Notes under the pieces: generated by a model
Database searches by the model: none
What the model was told of the DNA's origin: nothing
What the model saw: the letters and a program-made list of their open reading frames with translations, nothing else
Shown: piece after piece, positions 20,412 to 32,472 of the stretch
Numbering within the stretch: position 1 is the stretch's first letter
Layout of the letters: each line of letters starts with the position of its first letter
Source of the DNA: Bryum argenteum
Taxonomy: Eukaryota; Streptophyta; Bryopsida; Bryales; Bryaceae
Direction: 5' to 3'
Length of the DNA: 64,000 nucleotides
NCBI GenBank assembly: GCA_037043015.1
Contig: CM073326.1
Span: 13,090,345 to 13,154,344 of the forward strand
Translations under genes and position numbers: made by a program

Positions 20412-21221
20412 GGTTTTTGAGATGTGATTGGTTGAAAATGAAATTCTGCCAAGCCTTTAAAGTCCCATTAAGAGTCTACTCTGGGGGGTCATATATTATT
20501 ATTATTATTTAAAAAAAAAATCAAAATTTTGGGGCCCCACCCCTTTGAAGAACCCAGATTGAGTGTAGAATGAGCGGGCCAATGGTAAGACTCAAAGCGC
20601 AAATCGTGGAAAATTCTCTCTTAGACTCATTCCCACCAATAAACAAGGGCGCAAAGAACGTAATTACCGAGGTAGCAAAAACATTACTGGGAAAAAGGAG
20701 AATGAGCCAAAAACGAGCTCCCCCAACAAGGGAACTCTCCCACAAAAACAGCAGAAACGACAAAAGAATAGACCAAAGAAAGAGAAGAAACGACAAATGG
20801 GCTTTAAGCGGGAATGCGTCCAAGGACCAGGGGGAGGAACAGCCGCAACGCCACCACTATGAATATGAATGACCTCCCCTGCCTGCCTATCCTCCGGCGG
20901 CAAGTGGGTTCTTTCTTTTCTATGTTGGTTTGGCTTGGCTTTGGCTTGGCTTTGGCTTGGCGCCCTGGCTTCTACAGTGTTGTCCATGCACTTTATAGGA
21001 CTTTGTAAAACGGCATCATTCTCCCCTTTTTATATTGGGGGAGTGAATGTACACTACTCCTGTGTCTATGGAGGAAGGTTGTGACCCCGTGTTTATGGGT
21101 CGTTAGTAATCAGGGTTTGCGAATTAGGGCACGCCGTTGATGGGGTCAATTCATGGCTGAATTCCCTCTTGTCATTGGTCCAGTTCTTGAAAATTGGTGC
21201 TTCTACATGGGGGAGTCAAGG
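20412..21221. other. GC-richer intergenic segment, no gene assigned
   Basis: About 20530-21000 is GC-richer than its surroundings, with ~100-aa frames on both strands that overlap each other and have no recognisable motif. A 'ttggcttggctttggcttgg' repeat lies at about 20928-20961. It may be a relic of a gene or element; I cannot identify it. Confidence 0.4.
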
Positions 21222-21225
21222 TTAA

Positions 21226-21548
21226 CCCTTAAACGCCCTTGGGGTCTGAAATGGGCAGCCTAAAATTGGATCAAAGCATCTTTTGGACTTGGGCATTGTG
21301 AATGAACCAATCAATGATGAGCTTGCAACCTCCTACAAGGTTAGGTACCACCCCAACCTACCTACCATAATCCTTTCAAAGCACAAAATCACTCATACAA
21401 ATTGTGATTTGAATTGTCAAATCTCAATACATCTCAAGAAGGTGACCAGTTTGACATCAAAATATAAGTGAAAAGTTGAGTACAGTGAGAGCTACAGGGA
21501 AGATTCTGTTGGAATCAAGCCCTTCGGGCTTGCTTGGGCGTTTAAGGG
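21226..21548. mobile_element. piggyBac-type MITE (323 bp)
   Basis: Flanked by TTAA (21222-21225 and 21549-21552). Ends CCCTTAAACGCCC and CCCTTAAACGCCCAAGC (inward). Close relative of 17543-17966 but without its 34-bp repeats. Confidence 0.87.
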
Positions 21549-21652
21549 TTAAGATACATACTCACAAATTTCTTAGACGTTAAAAATTACACCTTGCAAT
21601 GACTGAGGGTTGTTTTGAGGCTTTCTAGCAGGTTTGAGGCCTTACGAAATTA

Positions 21653-22427
21653 GAGCATCTCCAGCCTTGTCCTCCAGGCAAGGTCACTGAGCTCCATGAA
21701 AAGCTTGCAAGGGTCGCTCGCCTCGGCGTCCCAACTCCACTCTAGGCCAAAAGACATGAGAGAGTAAAAGGGCGTTCACCAGTCAGGCCGCTCACCAATC
21801 ACATTTGCTCACAAGTTGGTTATTATGGAAATTATTTTATGCCAAAAGAGTCTATGACCCATGGGAACACTGTAATGTGAATAGAGGCACGAGATAACTT
21901 GGAGTTATGGTGTCCGAGAATTCAGGAGACCTCAACCCTCTTGACTGGATTACAAGGATAATGTTTGGGTTGGGGTTCCTCAGAGCATGCCCAACTCAAG
22001 CGGGACCACTGGGTCGCGTCGCAAGCTTGGAGGCGCCGCTCGAGCGGGCGTCGGTACCCCACCCTACGCCGCAAGGCAGGGCAGGGCACGTAAAAAGGCG
22101 GATCACCAGTCACACTTTCTGACAAGGGATTATAATAGAAATTATGTTAAAATTGTTGCCACCTCTCACGCTCCCAATGGTTTATGGGAACACTAAAATG
22201 TGAGTGAAGGCACGGGATAACTTTTAGTTATGGTGTGCTAAAATTTAAGAGACCTCAACCCTCTTGACCAGGTTACAGGGATAGTGTGTGGGTTGGGGTC
22301 CCTCACATGCCAAACGAGGCTCCACTCTCTGACCTACATTGCGTCTGGGCATGCTCTCACACTCCAAACAAGGCTCCACTCTCCGGCCCAGAATGTGGGC
22401 TGGGCACAAAGCGGGCTAGGCATGCTC
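21653..22427. mobile_element. PIF/Harbinger-like non-autonomous element with internal ~330-bp units
   Basis: Flanked by TTA (21650-21652 and 22428-22430). The left end is GAGCATCTCCAGCC and the right end, inward, GAGCATGCCTAGCC. The interior is two and a part diverged ~330-bp units (e.g. 'gacctcaaccctcttgac' at ~21930 and ~22250; 'caccagtca...' blocks), each beginning with a 'gagcat(c/g)(t/c)cc' end-like motif. GC-rich for this spacer. Confidence 0.6.
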
Positions 22428-22430
22428 TTA

Positions 22431-22733
22431 GGAGTTCCAATAAACTACTAATTGATACAAGGTCAAAACCAGCACCCCACGGTCATAGGGAGACCAAAAA
22501 GGTACAGTTCGTTAGCTATATAAATAGCACCCACCCATCCATGAAATATGTCGTAAAAGGTTTCGTGAGCATCAACATTGAGGAATGCAACTTTATAGTA
22601 GCTTCTAATACTCCCTTGAGAATAATAAGAACAAGCCACAAGTCAGTTATTAAATAGTATGTGTGACAAATTTGATGGCTTGACCGGTCTCGGCTTCACA
22701 CTGACCCCTCCTGGAACCTCTAGCTAGAGTACA
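22431..22733. other. Intergenic, no gene seen
   Basis: A short frame runs through it from the preceding element, without a recognisable motif. Confidence 0.4.
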
Positions 22734-23020
22734 GTGCTCTACAATGGACCAGGTCCCTCAATGGATCGCTCTTGTAATCTTCACTTGTAGGTACATAGTA
22801 GTTTCGCCATGCTGCAGTCAGTGCAAACACTCTAGGATGTCAGTTTAGGAACACCTATATTTCCAACTTCAAAAATTCCTAACTCATATGTAGGAGGGTC
22901 CAAAAATGATGATTCCTCTTGTGCTTCATCCCTCCACTAATGTTCCCCGTATGAAATTGCTTGCATAGGTAACATCCCTGTATAAACACCCGTGCTCAAA
23001 ATTGAGCCATTATTGAGCAC
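22734..23020. repeat. Dispersed MITE-like element, copy X
   Basis: Starts GTGCTCTACAATGGACC and ends, inward, GTGCTCAATAATGGCTC, a clear imperfect inverted terminal repeat. The interior matches the copy at 8793-9046. Confidence 0.65.
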
Positions 23021-24158
23021 CTTACTTTGTAACCCACCCATATATGGAAACAAAGTTGGTGTGCTTTTTTTTGAGGAGCTATTTAGGTCTCTACGAAAAT
23101 ACATGTTTTTATACCACACTCCAGCATTAGAATCAATATAATGTCACTCATTTCACCAACTTTGCTTCTGAAAACTGTATATCCAAAAGATTATGTACAA
23201 GGTTTGGGGTTTAGGAAGTACCCTTGCACAAGAACTCCACACCTATTTTGAGGTATGTGTGTACAGAGTGTTTGTTCAACCTATTCTTGAATGTAGTACC
23301 TGGAGATTATGACATCATTATTGATACTACTAACACCTCTTTAGGTCAACACTATGTTAAGTCCTAACTAGTCACTACACAAGAGTTGTTCGAAACACTA
23401 ATTGCAAACAAAAACACTAAATGTCATACGTCACCTTAGTGTTACAACACTAATTTTGAAACCAAATCTTTGAAAGTGTATGTGAGAGTATGAAAGTTTT
23501 TCCTTAGAAGGAGAATAATACATCGAAATTCACGACTTTAACAAAAAAAAAGAAAAAAAGAAAAAGCATTTATTACAATGGCAACTCAAATTGAACACTC
23601 ATCTCATAATTGTTGAGAAATAGTGTAATAGGTAAATAACACTAATTTTCATATAACACTAATAGTGCTTTAGAGATAACACGGACCATCCTTTTGACAT
23701 GGAATATTTTGCTAGTACGTACCCTTCATGCTTATAATATTCTACATGGAAAATCCCATGAAATAGGAAACACGTGAAGCACTTGTGAAGAACCATAGCA
23801 AGGGTTATAGATACCATTACAACAATGATTGAATGAGCATTATAGAACAAATTAATAAAATGGGTTTTTTTTTTTACAGTGGATATTGATGTAACCATGA
23901 ATCGCGGGCAGAGGGGGTGGCATTTTCCACCCAGCCCGGCCCAGCCCGGCCCAGCCCGCCCTCCAAACTTGTGGGGAGGCATCTTCTCCCAGCAAGGAGG
24001 GAATGAAAGTGAGTTCCCAGAGACTGGGCACATGCGCTCCCCTCACTGTTCCCATAATTTCAGGTTACTTTCCCCCTTCCTTCCGGCGTACCTTCTTCTT
24101 CGTTATTGTCACTTAGAAAAAAAGGTCTTGTGAGTTATACCATTTTGTTGGTGTGACC
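23021..24158. other. Intergenic, no gene seen
   Basis: AT-rich, with many 'acactaa' words. A short GC-rich run 'cccagcccgg' repeated three times sits at about 23930-23961. No supported gene. Confidence 0.5.
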
Positions 24159-24378
24159 ACACTAAATTTGATAATTAGTGTTAGATTATTATAAGATTTG
24201 AAAATGCTATAATTTTTTACTTTTGTTTTAAAATTTTTACCAAGAGCATTGATTCTGATACTATACAAGGACCCCCCATCTTGGCCAATATAGTGGGTAA
24301 AATTATTGAACAACAGTAAAAACTTATAACATGTTTATGTAAATTAGTGTATCTAACATTGATTATCAAATTTAGTGT
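24159..24378. repeat. Foldback MITE-like element
   Basis: The 28-bp arms at 24159-24186 and 24351-24378 are nearly perfect complements (ACACTAAATTTGATAAT...GTTAGAT). Superfamily not determined. Confidence 0.7.
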
Positions 24379-24769
24379 AGTGTAGTACACACTTTTTGTT
24401 GAGATCTTTTGAAACAATGTTCAAGTAGGGAAATATTATTATATTATCACAGGTAATCTTCACCATTTAGTGAACTTTTCTTCATTGCGTATCTTGTTTA
24501 GAATTGTTTATTAGTAGATTTCGGCCAATGTTTATCAGGTTTGACCGTATGAATCTTAAGTCATATTCAATAAAATTTTAGTTTTTTTAAAAACCTCGTA
24601 TCCTTTTTGAGCAAATTAACCACATTGTCGTTGATTTCCACTTTAGAAGTTAAATTCTATTGTAGAATTAACCCGTAAACGTTCTAAGGTATATTTAGCC
24701 AATAATCTCATTTCTCTTAAAAAAAATATGGGTTATAACGAAGATAAATTTTGAGATCTTAACTTCTAA

Positions 24770-25218
24770 GAGCATTCCCAATGGCTTGGCCGCTTGGGTA
24801 AAGAAATAGCTAAATGCAGCAAGGGAGAATGGGTTGCTAATTGCATCACTTCTTTGAATTCACACGTTTTTCCAACGGTTAAATGACCTTGTTATATTTT
24901 GCTTCTCACCATTCTTTGAGAAAAATTCAAAAGTACTTGTAGTTCAAAAGTTTTGAGGTTTTCCAAAAAACAAATAAAATCTTCCACAAGTCAAGTTAAC
25001 TTGAAGTAAACGGTGCTTCTAAGTGGAAGTTGAATAGGTAGGAGGGCTATGGTGGGCTGCTAGATCTAACGGCTTTGGAACGTCTTTCGAGTGGGCCATC
25101 AAAGGTGGCACGTCGTATAGCCAATCCGTTGGGAAAAGAAAATGACGTTTGCTTGCTCAACGGATTGGCTATACGAAGTGCTAGTCTTGTCCCTTGAGCA
25201 AGTCTGTTGGGAATGCTC
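24770..25218. mobile_element. PIF/Harbinger (Tourist-like) MITE, 449 bp
   Basis: Flanked by TAA on both sides (24767-24769 and 25219-25221). Inverted ends are GAGCATTCCCAA / TTGGGAATGCTC. The interior also has an inverted 'ccgttgggaaaagaaaatg / ...caacggattggctatacg' arrangement. No transposase. Confidence 0.75.
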
Positions 25219-25426
25219 TAAGTTTTTTCAAAACCCAAAATGGGTTTATGAGATCTTGGGCAGCCAATTTGAAGGGGTTAAAATTCATATTTATGCCCAA
25301 GATTTTTACTGAATGTTCCCCTCTACTGCAAAGTATATGTGGTAAAATTTGCAAAGTCAAGTTCAGATTTTTGAACCTTCCGCTAGAAGTTTTAGTTCTT
25401 AAATTCAGAAAGAGCAGCCTTCAAAC

Positions 25427-25561
25427 CTTATGTCACTTTGGAACTTGAATAATGATTTGGTTATGAGCATATTTCTTAAAAATAAAAATATTTTTAATAT
25501 TTTTATTTTTAAGAAATATGCTCATAACCAAATCATTATTCAAGTTCCAAAGTGACATAAG
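25427..25561. repeat. 135-bp near-perfect palindrome
   Basis: Two 66-bp arms around a 3-base loop (cttatgtcactttggaactt ... aagttccaaagtgacataag). The sequence is a local inverted duplication of piggyBac-like interior. Confidence 0.92.
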
Positions 25562-26100
25562 TCATAATATTTGTCCATTTCACAAGGGCAACCTTCAAAA
25601 ATAACATTTTTTTTTTATATATATATATAATGGCACCTAGTGACTGTCCAAATTTTGTCTTAAACCAAATATATCTAATAAAATGTATGTTCTACTATAT
25701 CATTGTTCTTTTAGTCCTTCTTTTAAAAAAGTACTTGCATGGAGGTCAAAAAAGGGAAATGAGTCTCTAAAGTTTTGCACGAGCATACTCGACTTCAATT
25801 ACCTACATGAAAATAAATATGCCCAAAATGTTTGGGGTAAAAAACTTCAACTTGCCCTTAACACCATCTACTCTATATGTTCCAAGCAATGACCATAAAA
25901 ACTGTTGCATCAACTTTGAACGTTATGATTTCAGAAACGGAGAAGATCCAACAGTTGAAAATCTGAGGAGTAGCTCAAAAACAAGTAAGGTACGAGATGC
26001 CACGGTTGTCAGTCTAATTATAAATGAAGAGTTGATTCACATGGCTTAGAGTGTACGAGACTTTAAAAAAGCAGTTTTGAGACCTCTCGCTAACCTTTCA

Positions 26101-27377
26101 AAACAACAAGGAGATTGAGGAGTAAACTGTACAAATATGTAGAAGACTTATTGTAGGTTACATGGCACAGAATTTGAGTCATGAAGCCTCATAGATTGCA
26201 AGATCATAATGTTTGAGTCCTCAAAGTAGACTACAAAATTTCGTTGTTTCCACCATGAAGTAGAAATGCTACCAATTGCAATGAGAATTTCATCAACTAC
26301 ATAGTCGTTCACCTTCATCCCAAATGTACCCTTGTACCAAAAGAGAATCCTTGTCTCAAATAATAAAATTGTAATGGTGAAAGCAACCGAAACTTTTACA
26401 AAAGAAAAGTAGTCCAAAACTACCGCTAGGGATATGAGCAAGTTTCCTTACCTCCAAGTGCTACTTTGCAATGATTAGAAAATGGTAGGATGAGTACGAC
26501 AACTAACTTCGTAGTCCAAAAAATGAAACACTTGGGGGGGGGGGGGTATAGCCGTGTAGGGGTTGAACTTCTTTCTACACGCAAGGAGGGAAAAGATGGT
26601 CAACGATAAAAACGGTCGTGGGTACCACCAAGAATCACGGGCATCGGAGTCCGTCTCCCCGTCCGTCAAGCAGTCGACCCCTCCGGAGCGGGAGCTCGGA
26701 ATCCAGGCTTGCTACGGCACCCCACTGCTTCCTCGGCAGTCCTCTTTTGAATTTCCTCCTTTCGACTGCTTGCACTCCATCTCTCTTACTTCGCATACCA
26801 TTACTAGATCTTCTCCGTCATCTATTTCGTAGTACCGAGTGATAGAAAGCAGCGCAAAGAGAAAAACCGAGACCAGGAAAGTTTACTCGATCTACTCGTC
26901 GCTTGCGAATCATTAGATCACACGCCCGCTCTATCAAAAACTAGTGCTTCACTTCGTCCGTCCCGTCCTTTCTTACTCCATTCGACTGCGAGAGCAACAT
27001 TTTATTGTGTAGCGAATCAAGTATTTGTGTCTGTCACGAAATCTCAGTTCCGAGAGACTATGATAGTGATAGGCTTCTTTAGAAGGTCTTCATCGATTCC
27101 AGGTGCCACACGAGACGACGGTGCTCCGCGTGTTTTTGTTCGGTCCGGAGCAAGGGCGTGACGACCGTGCGGATTCTTTATTAGTGAGACTGTGAGGCTA
27201 AGACGGTGCTCGGTTTATGATATGAGAGGAGTTTCTTGAGGTGATCTGAAGATTCTATACTGGAGGTTGTAAAGGAGCTTAGAAGAGTCATATGTAGTAG
27301 TTTCTTTGAAGATTTATCATCCTTGTCCGTCAAGATAGCACATGAAAGACTGCTACGCAATAAGTAGCAAGAGTGTC
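26101..27377. other. Upstream region of the 515-aa gene
   Basis: Contains a poly-G run at about 26534-26547, then from about 26600 a more GC/CpG-rich stretch with no AT-rich repeats, probably promoter and 5' leader of the gene starting at 27378. Short frames here lack family motifs. Confidence 0.45.
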
Positions 27378-30340
27378 ATGGCAGGGGGAAATAGTCCTGT
27401 GGTGGCCATCAAGTTAAGTGGCTCTACGCACGCGGAAACGTGGTCGGAGTCCGAGCTTCTGAACGGAGATGTTGTACTTCAGGTAAAAACCGGTATACCA
27501 GGGTGTAGCTACTTATGACTTATCTTCCGCTTACATAACTGCAACTTTTATACGTAGGCTACCGTAATCAAGATGAACGCACGAGGTTCTTCGGTCAATT
27601 ACAATCTCGCATTTGCAATCTGCGATCCGCCTATGCAGTCGGAAGCATATTCTCGAAGTGTAAAATGTTCAATACTTGATTTCGGAGTGCATGTTTTGAG
27701 CACATTTCTTGTTGAAAGAAGTGCGATTCTTGAACTTATTCTCTTTAGCATGCACGAGAGTTTTCGGAGTGCACTTCTCTTATTCCTTCACCGAGCAAGT
27801 CGCAGCTAATATAAGTCCCGTCTCCAGATTAGAGAACAGCCACTGCACCAAGGTTTCACACCTAGAAGTTTTTAAGGTCACTGTCATCTGAATAAGTATT
27901 ACATCTAGAATTTCAATCCAACTGTAAAGTGCTTCTGATCAGAAATGCTATCGAATGCGTCTGCCTAAGAATGAGTCACTTTATATGAGCGGCACTTGAA
28001 AATGAAACATCTGATTGAAGCTGGATAAGCGCACTCTTCATTCTAGCTGGTATCATTGTTAAGTTAAAACAGGAAGTAAGCTGTGGTAGAATCGATACAG
28101 TTGTCTGTGTCAAATTTCTCCCTTGAATCCTCATTATGAAGCTTCTCGTTAGAGGATACAAGTGAAAAACTCAGGATCCGATGTTAGTAAATGGTTCTCA
28201 TAATATGGTTCACTCACTCACGATGTTCCTTGGTGATATTCTAAAGTTACGCAGTGTACACTGGTTAATTTCTTGCTGCATATTGTGCTGCATACACAAC
28301 AGTGTCCGTGTATGCTATGACACTACCTGCTTGTACTGATTCGTCAGGTTGGCACAATTTGCGTTGGAAGTCGAGGTACCTAATCTCGGAAGGTCATTTT
28401 TGTAGGTGAGCAGCGATACCGGAGTGATGCTGGTGGCGCCATTTTCCGGTGGAAAGACAGGCCTGATGCGTGAGCTGAAGAAATTGCACCACGCGGCAGG
28501 AGGTGTGAAGGTTAAGGTTAAGAGAGGTCCTTCGGTGATCGAGGTTCGAGTCAAGGTCACGGTGGATGACAGTTCTCTTCTGAAAAGGACATATGTGTTA
28601 GCCAGCGCTTCAGGTGCTTGGCACGTAGCAACGTTGGTGGACGCCATGGAACAAGATTGTCTAATTCTGCAAGGTGCATATTTGTTCACATTTTCCACTT
28701 CGATACTATAATACACTCCCATCCTAGCCCTGAAAAATCACTAACTCAAAATTTGAATGGCTTTCTTTACTTAATTTTGTGCGTCGCTCTTGCAGACGAG
28801 AGTCGAAGAATACTGGAAGCATCCAGGATGTTGAGGGATTGTAACAGGAAGGACGACCTACTGGTGAAGTTGAGTAGTATGAAACTGAAGGACAGCTATG
28901 TTGCTTATCCATGGGAACAGAAGATGATGTCTTTCTTGCCTGTCTCTGGCTCTGCGATGGTGTTTTCACTTCTACTCATGCCACCAGCTCAGTCACCAAA
29001 GGCTCGTGATGTCGCCGGTGTTGAGCAGACATCCGCTCGGGCAATTGCTTGGCTATCGGCTGCCCAGGCGTCTGGAGTGCCAATCACTTTCGTAAATATT
29101 CAAACAGAGCCTCTGTTTATGCAAGTAAGGAATTGAAACAACTGCAGCTCTTGTGATATTTAATATACAATGTCTCTAGGAGTTGACTCGTTCATCACAC
29201 AATAATTTTCACCGCAAGTTCGAAACATGTTCATAGAGACTTAAACACCTCGAAAATGACGCGTTAGGAATCTTGGCTGTTACCTATCCACACTACGTTT
29301 GAAATTTCTTCTGGTCATCATCCACCACTTCTATGTACCCTGCATAGAGACTGACTTAAAATCGGACCTGACTCGCGGCATTGCTTGGATGCAGTATGCA
29401 GATTATCAAGTTCCTGGATATCGGCAGGACCCTGCTGTTATTGGCAATTCTGGCTGTTACAGAATACAGGTAAATAGGGTCTTCGGACCAGCATGAACGT
29501 TTTGCTTCACGTTCTCTAATTGGATTGCAGTTTTTCCATTCGAGCAACGTGACCCTAATCTGAAGTCCTACTTAATGCAGGATAGAGAATCCATGGATGT
29601 GGACGTTGTGAGAGCAGTAAGATTATGGTATTCACCGGCAGCTGCTGAGCTTGCGATCGATCTTAAACCAGAAGAGGGCGAGTCTCGCTTGGGTGTAGGC
29701 ATCAGCTGCACAGAGGAGGTACGCATGATTCAGAACTATCACTTCATTTGGATCATCCTTTCGGCCAATTCTTGATAGAGGTACTGATGGAAAGTCTTAT
29801 GGATGCCAGGGGTTTTGTCATGTCTCATCGGTGGACGCAGACACCGTGGCCGACAGGGCAGGGCTACAGACGGTGTATCAAGCAGCATGTGCGGCAGGAA
29901 AGCTGCTAGTCATCTCCCGTCTAGGAGGGGAGAAGATCACGCCGTGGCTTGTGGCATCATCGGGCTCAATACGTTGTTACGACACCATCTCATTGTCGAA
30001 TAAGCTTTCACTCCACCGACAGACCGGCCAGTCGATCCGTTTACATGTCATGGTGTGGGAGGGTGCTCTCACGGCCAACTTGTACAACAACCCCACAGAG
30101 GATACAACCCCAAGCCGGGGGGAGGCGGTACCATCATCCTACCCGAATAGAAGGGCATACACTAACTCTGGTGACAAATCCCCATACTATCCCAAGTCAG
30201 GCCAAGATACCAAGACACAATACAGCAACGGCGTCTCCAAGAGTCAATTGGCTTCTCAAGACTTCGATGTGATCTCTGACAACCACGCAGAACCTTCGCT
30301 GGCGGGCGATTCATATCTGCAGTACAAATACGTCAAATGA
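27378..30340 (+). CDS. Plant protein of unknown function, 515 aa, seven exons
   Basis: Seven exons join in phase with GT-AG introns: 27378-27482, 27558-27659, 28406-28673, 28796-29124, 29395-29469, 29581-29718, 29810-30340. The end of exon 2 is the least certain, because another GT lies 2 bases upstream. The protein begins MAGGNSPVVAIKLSGST and contains 'AFAICDPPMQSEAYSR'. It then has a Lys/Val-rich strand block and 'YVAYPWEQKMMSFLPVSGSA', followed by 'RLWYSPAAAELAIDL'. Later come 'SRLGVGISCTEEGF', 'ADRAGLQTVYQAACAAGKLL' and 'CYDTISLSNKLSLHR', then a low-complexity tail. I recall such blocks from conserved but uncharacterised plant proteins. The 'GVGIS...DRAGL' region is PDZ-like in pattern only. 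No signal peptide or membrane segment is seen, so it is probably soluble. Function not assigned. Confidence 0.8.
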
Positions 30341-32472
30341 CCGACCTCTTTCTGACTTGTTAGGATTTTGGTGTCCCCGCAGAAACCTTTGAATGAATGG
30401 CGTATTGTATATACTGAACTTCCCCTGCCTGGGTGGTTCTGAGCAGGTGTTACTTCGCGAAAGACAAAGAGACTTAATTTTGCGTTCGAAGGTACAGCAG
30501 TATGGCCAGAGTTCTTTTGTGTACAGTGAGATACTGGCTAGCCTTTATAGTGTAAATAATTTGATTCCCAGTAATTATCTTTTGTTACTCTAATTCAGCA
30601 GTGCTAGCGCCGGTGATGATAATGATGTCAACGACGTACTCCAGGGGATGTAGTCTCTTATTAGTGTTTTGATATGTAATTGGAGATGTCATCCTCAAGA
30701 ATACGCTCCTCAGTGTGTCATCGTCTTTCTCTTGACTTTTTAATGGACATAACCAGCCTTCCGGCTTGGTTTCACAGAATCTTGATCAGTTTTCCAAAAT
30801 ACTACAGTACTCATTTTTTTTCCCGTAAGATAATGCACTTTTTTGTTCTCTATGCCTTCGTGAGGTGTATTTAGATGTTCAATTCGAATTGAAGTTTGCT
30901 ACTTCAAATCATACCATCTTGTGAGTGGACATTGATAGGGAACAGTGGAATCGTCAAAGAACTTACTGAAGCCTTAACTCGGCAAAATGATATGAAAAAA
31001 TGACAGTATTACACATCAGTTGAAAGGTCAAGGAGCGTTGTGCATGGAGGAAATGTATCACGCTTCCTATTATAGAAGAATTACCTAGTCCTCCTCAGCC
31101 CAACATACTTGCATATGCAATATGCAAGTTGTTTCTGTGATAAGAAAGGTACATCTTGCCTATATTTGCACACCTTAATGATATTGAAATGGCTAAAAAC
31201 ATTGTGGATTGTTCTAGCACAATTAAGTTTTCACCTTGAATTTTCAATTTTCAGTGCTTTTTGGTTTCGCTTGTAGTGACTCATGACTCTGTCACCGCAG
31301 TACTTCACAAAAACACAAGATTTAAATTGCAAATATACGACGGCTTGAATGATAGTTTTGCAATACATTATCCAATCTAATATTTGTGTAGAAAGCAATG
31401 AGAAGAGTGAAGCTCTCTAAGAAACGTGTTGTGGATAGGATCGTGTGTGAAGCAATTAAAATACAGATCAGAATCCACCGCCGAAGTCTCAGATCAAGGG
31501 CAAGGTGTACCGATCCTTGCCTGTAATCAAACGAAGAGAAGGCGAGAGCTCAAGTGCGTCTGTTGCTCCAAACATGTGCAATCCATCTGATTCGACTCAC
31601 TGCTACGAAATTCATTGGAAGTACGTTCTCGTAAAGAATATACAAGCAGTTAACATTTTTGTGGCCAGAGCAGTTATCTTTTCAAAGTGCCGCCCGGTAG
31701 GTACGATAAGCTCTGAAATTGAAATTGCTTCTGGACTTGACAATAAAAATGTCTATCAAGCACTCAACCCTTGAGCATCATCAAAAGCCTCTTCCAGTGT
31801 GAGGTGTAAAAGCCTTTGTCCATTATCCGGAGAAGGGAAAGACCGTTTGACACAGATCAGTACTATTTGAATTTGAGAAAGGTCCCACCTTTGTCATTTG
31901 GGTTTTTTATAACAAGTCTGATCTTTCACCGGCAGTGATGCGACCTCCTCCTCTTGCAGCTCATCGCCGTCATGCTCTGGAAAGAGTGAGATGGTCTGAA
32001 GGCCAAATTCTCCATTCTGACCAAGAAAAAGGTGAAGTGGAGTATGCCAATCATAATGCCTTATTACGTTGAATTTAATGTGTTCTTTCCATCATTGCTA
32101 GGTATTCACATGCTCATTGAGAATTCTACTTTCGCTGTTGTAAAGAGTTTTTCATTAGGTTCGTAGCTTGAATGAGCTGATAGTTAAGGCAACGTATATC
32201 AAGGTCTGCAGGTTGTGATGCGAAGCTTTCTGAGGAACTTGGTCGCCATGCCCCAAGCGGAGGTGAGCAATCAGAGAAAACATTTTATAATAATAAATGC
32301 TTTTGTACAAAATTGGGTATTCGACCCGGCGTGCTCTCCACAATAGCTAACTTATGTTACGTAGTACTCATGCACGACTGCCTCCAGGATTGACGAGAAT
32401 TCAATACCTTGCCACACTCTGCATCTCCGACCGCATGCCTCCGGTACAGTAATCTATATATTATTTACAGGG
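30341..32472. other. Spacer between the 515-aa gene and the KIN-10A copy 1 3' end
   Basis: It includes the 3' flank of the upstream gene. Short frames (e.g. 'MRPPPLAAHRRHALERVRW' near 31937) could be remnants of a gene, but none extends or shows a known motif. No repeat structure noticed. Confidence 0.4.

Larger units (their letters stand above)
24672..26100. mobile_element. Degraded piggyBac-like element
   Basis: The left end CCCGTAAACGTTC follows TTAA (24668-24671). The interior shares 'ttgggcagcc', 'gtggtaaaatttgcaaag', 'aaaatgtttggggtaa' and 'gatccaacagttgaaa' with the elements at 43424 and 44762. The right end is not recognisable. It is interrupted by the Harbinger-like MITE at 24770-25218, and its interior is partly inverted-duplicated at 25427-25561. 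Confidence 0.6.

Noticed and set aside
20521-20872. Paired ~100-codon frames on both strands
   Set aside because: They overlap each other, have no family motif, and lie in a locally GC-rich patch.
24767-25221. Whole 24.7-26.1 kb stretch as a single element
   Set aside because: The 449-bp GAGCATTCCC-ended MITE with TAA flanks is separate and inserted; the piggyBac-like sequence lies on both sides.
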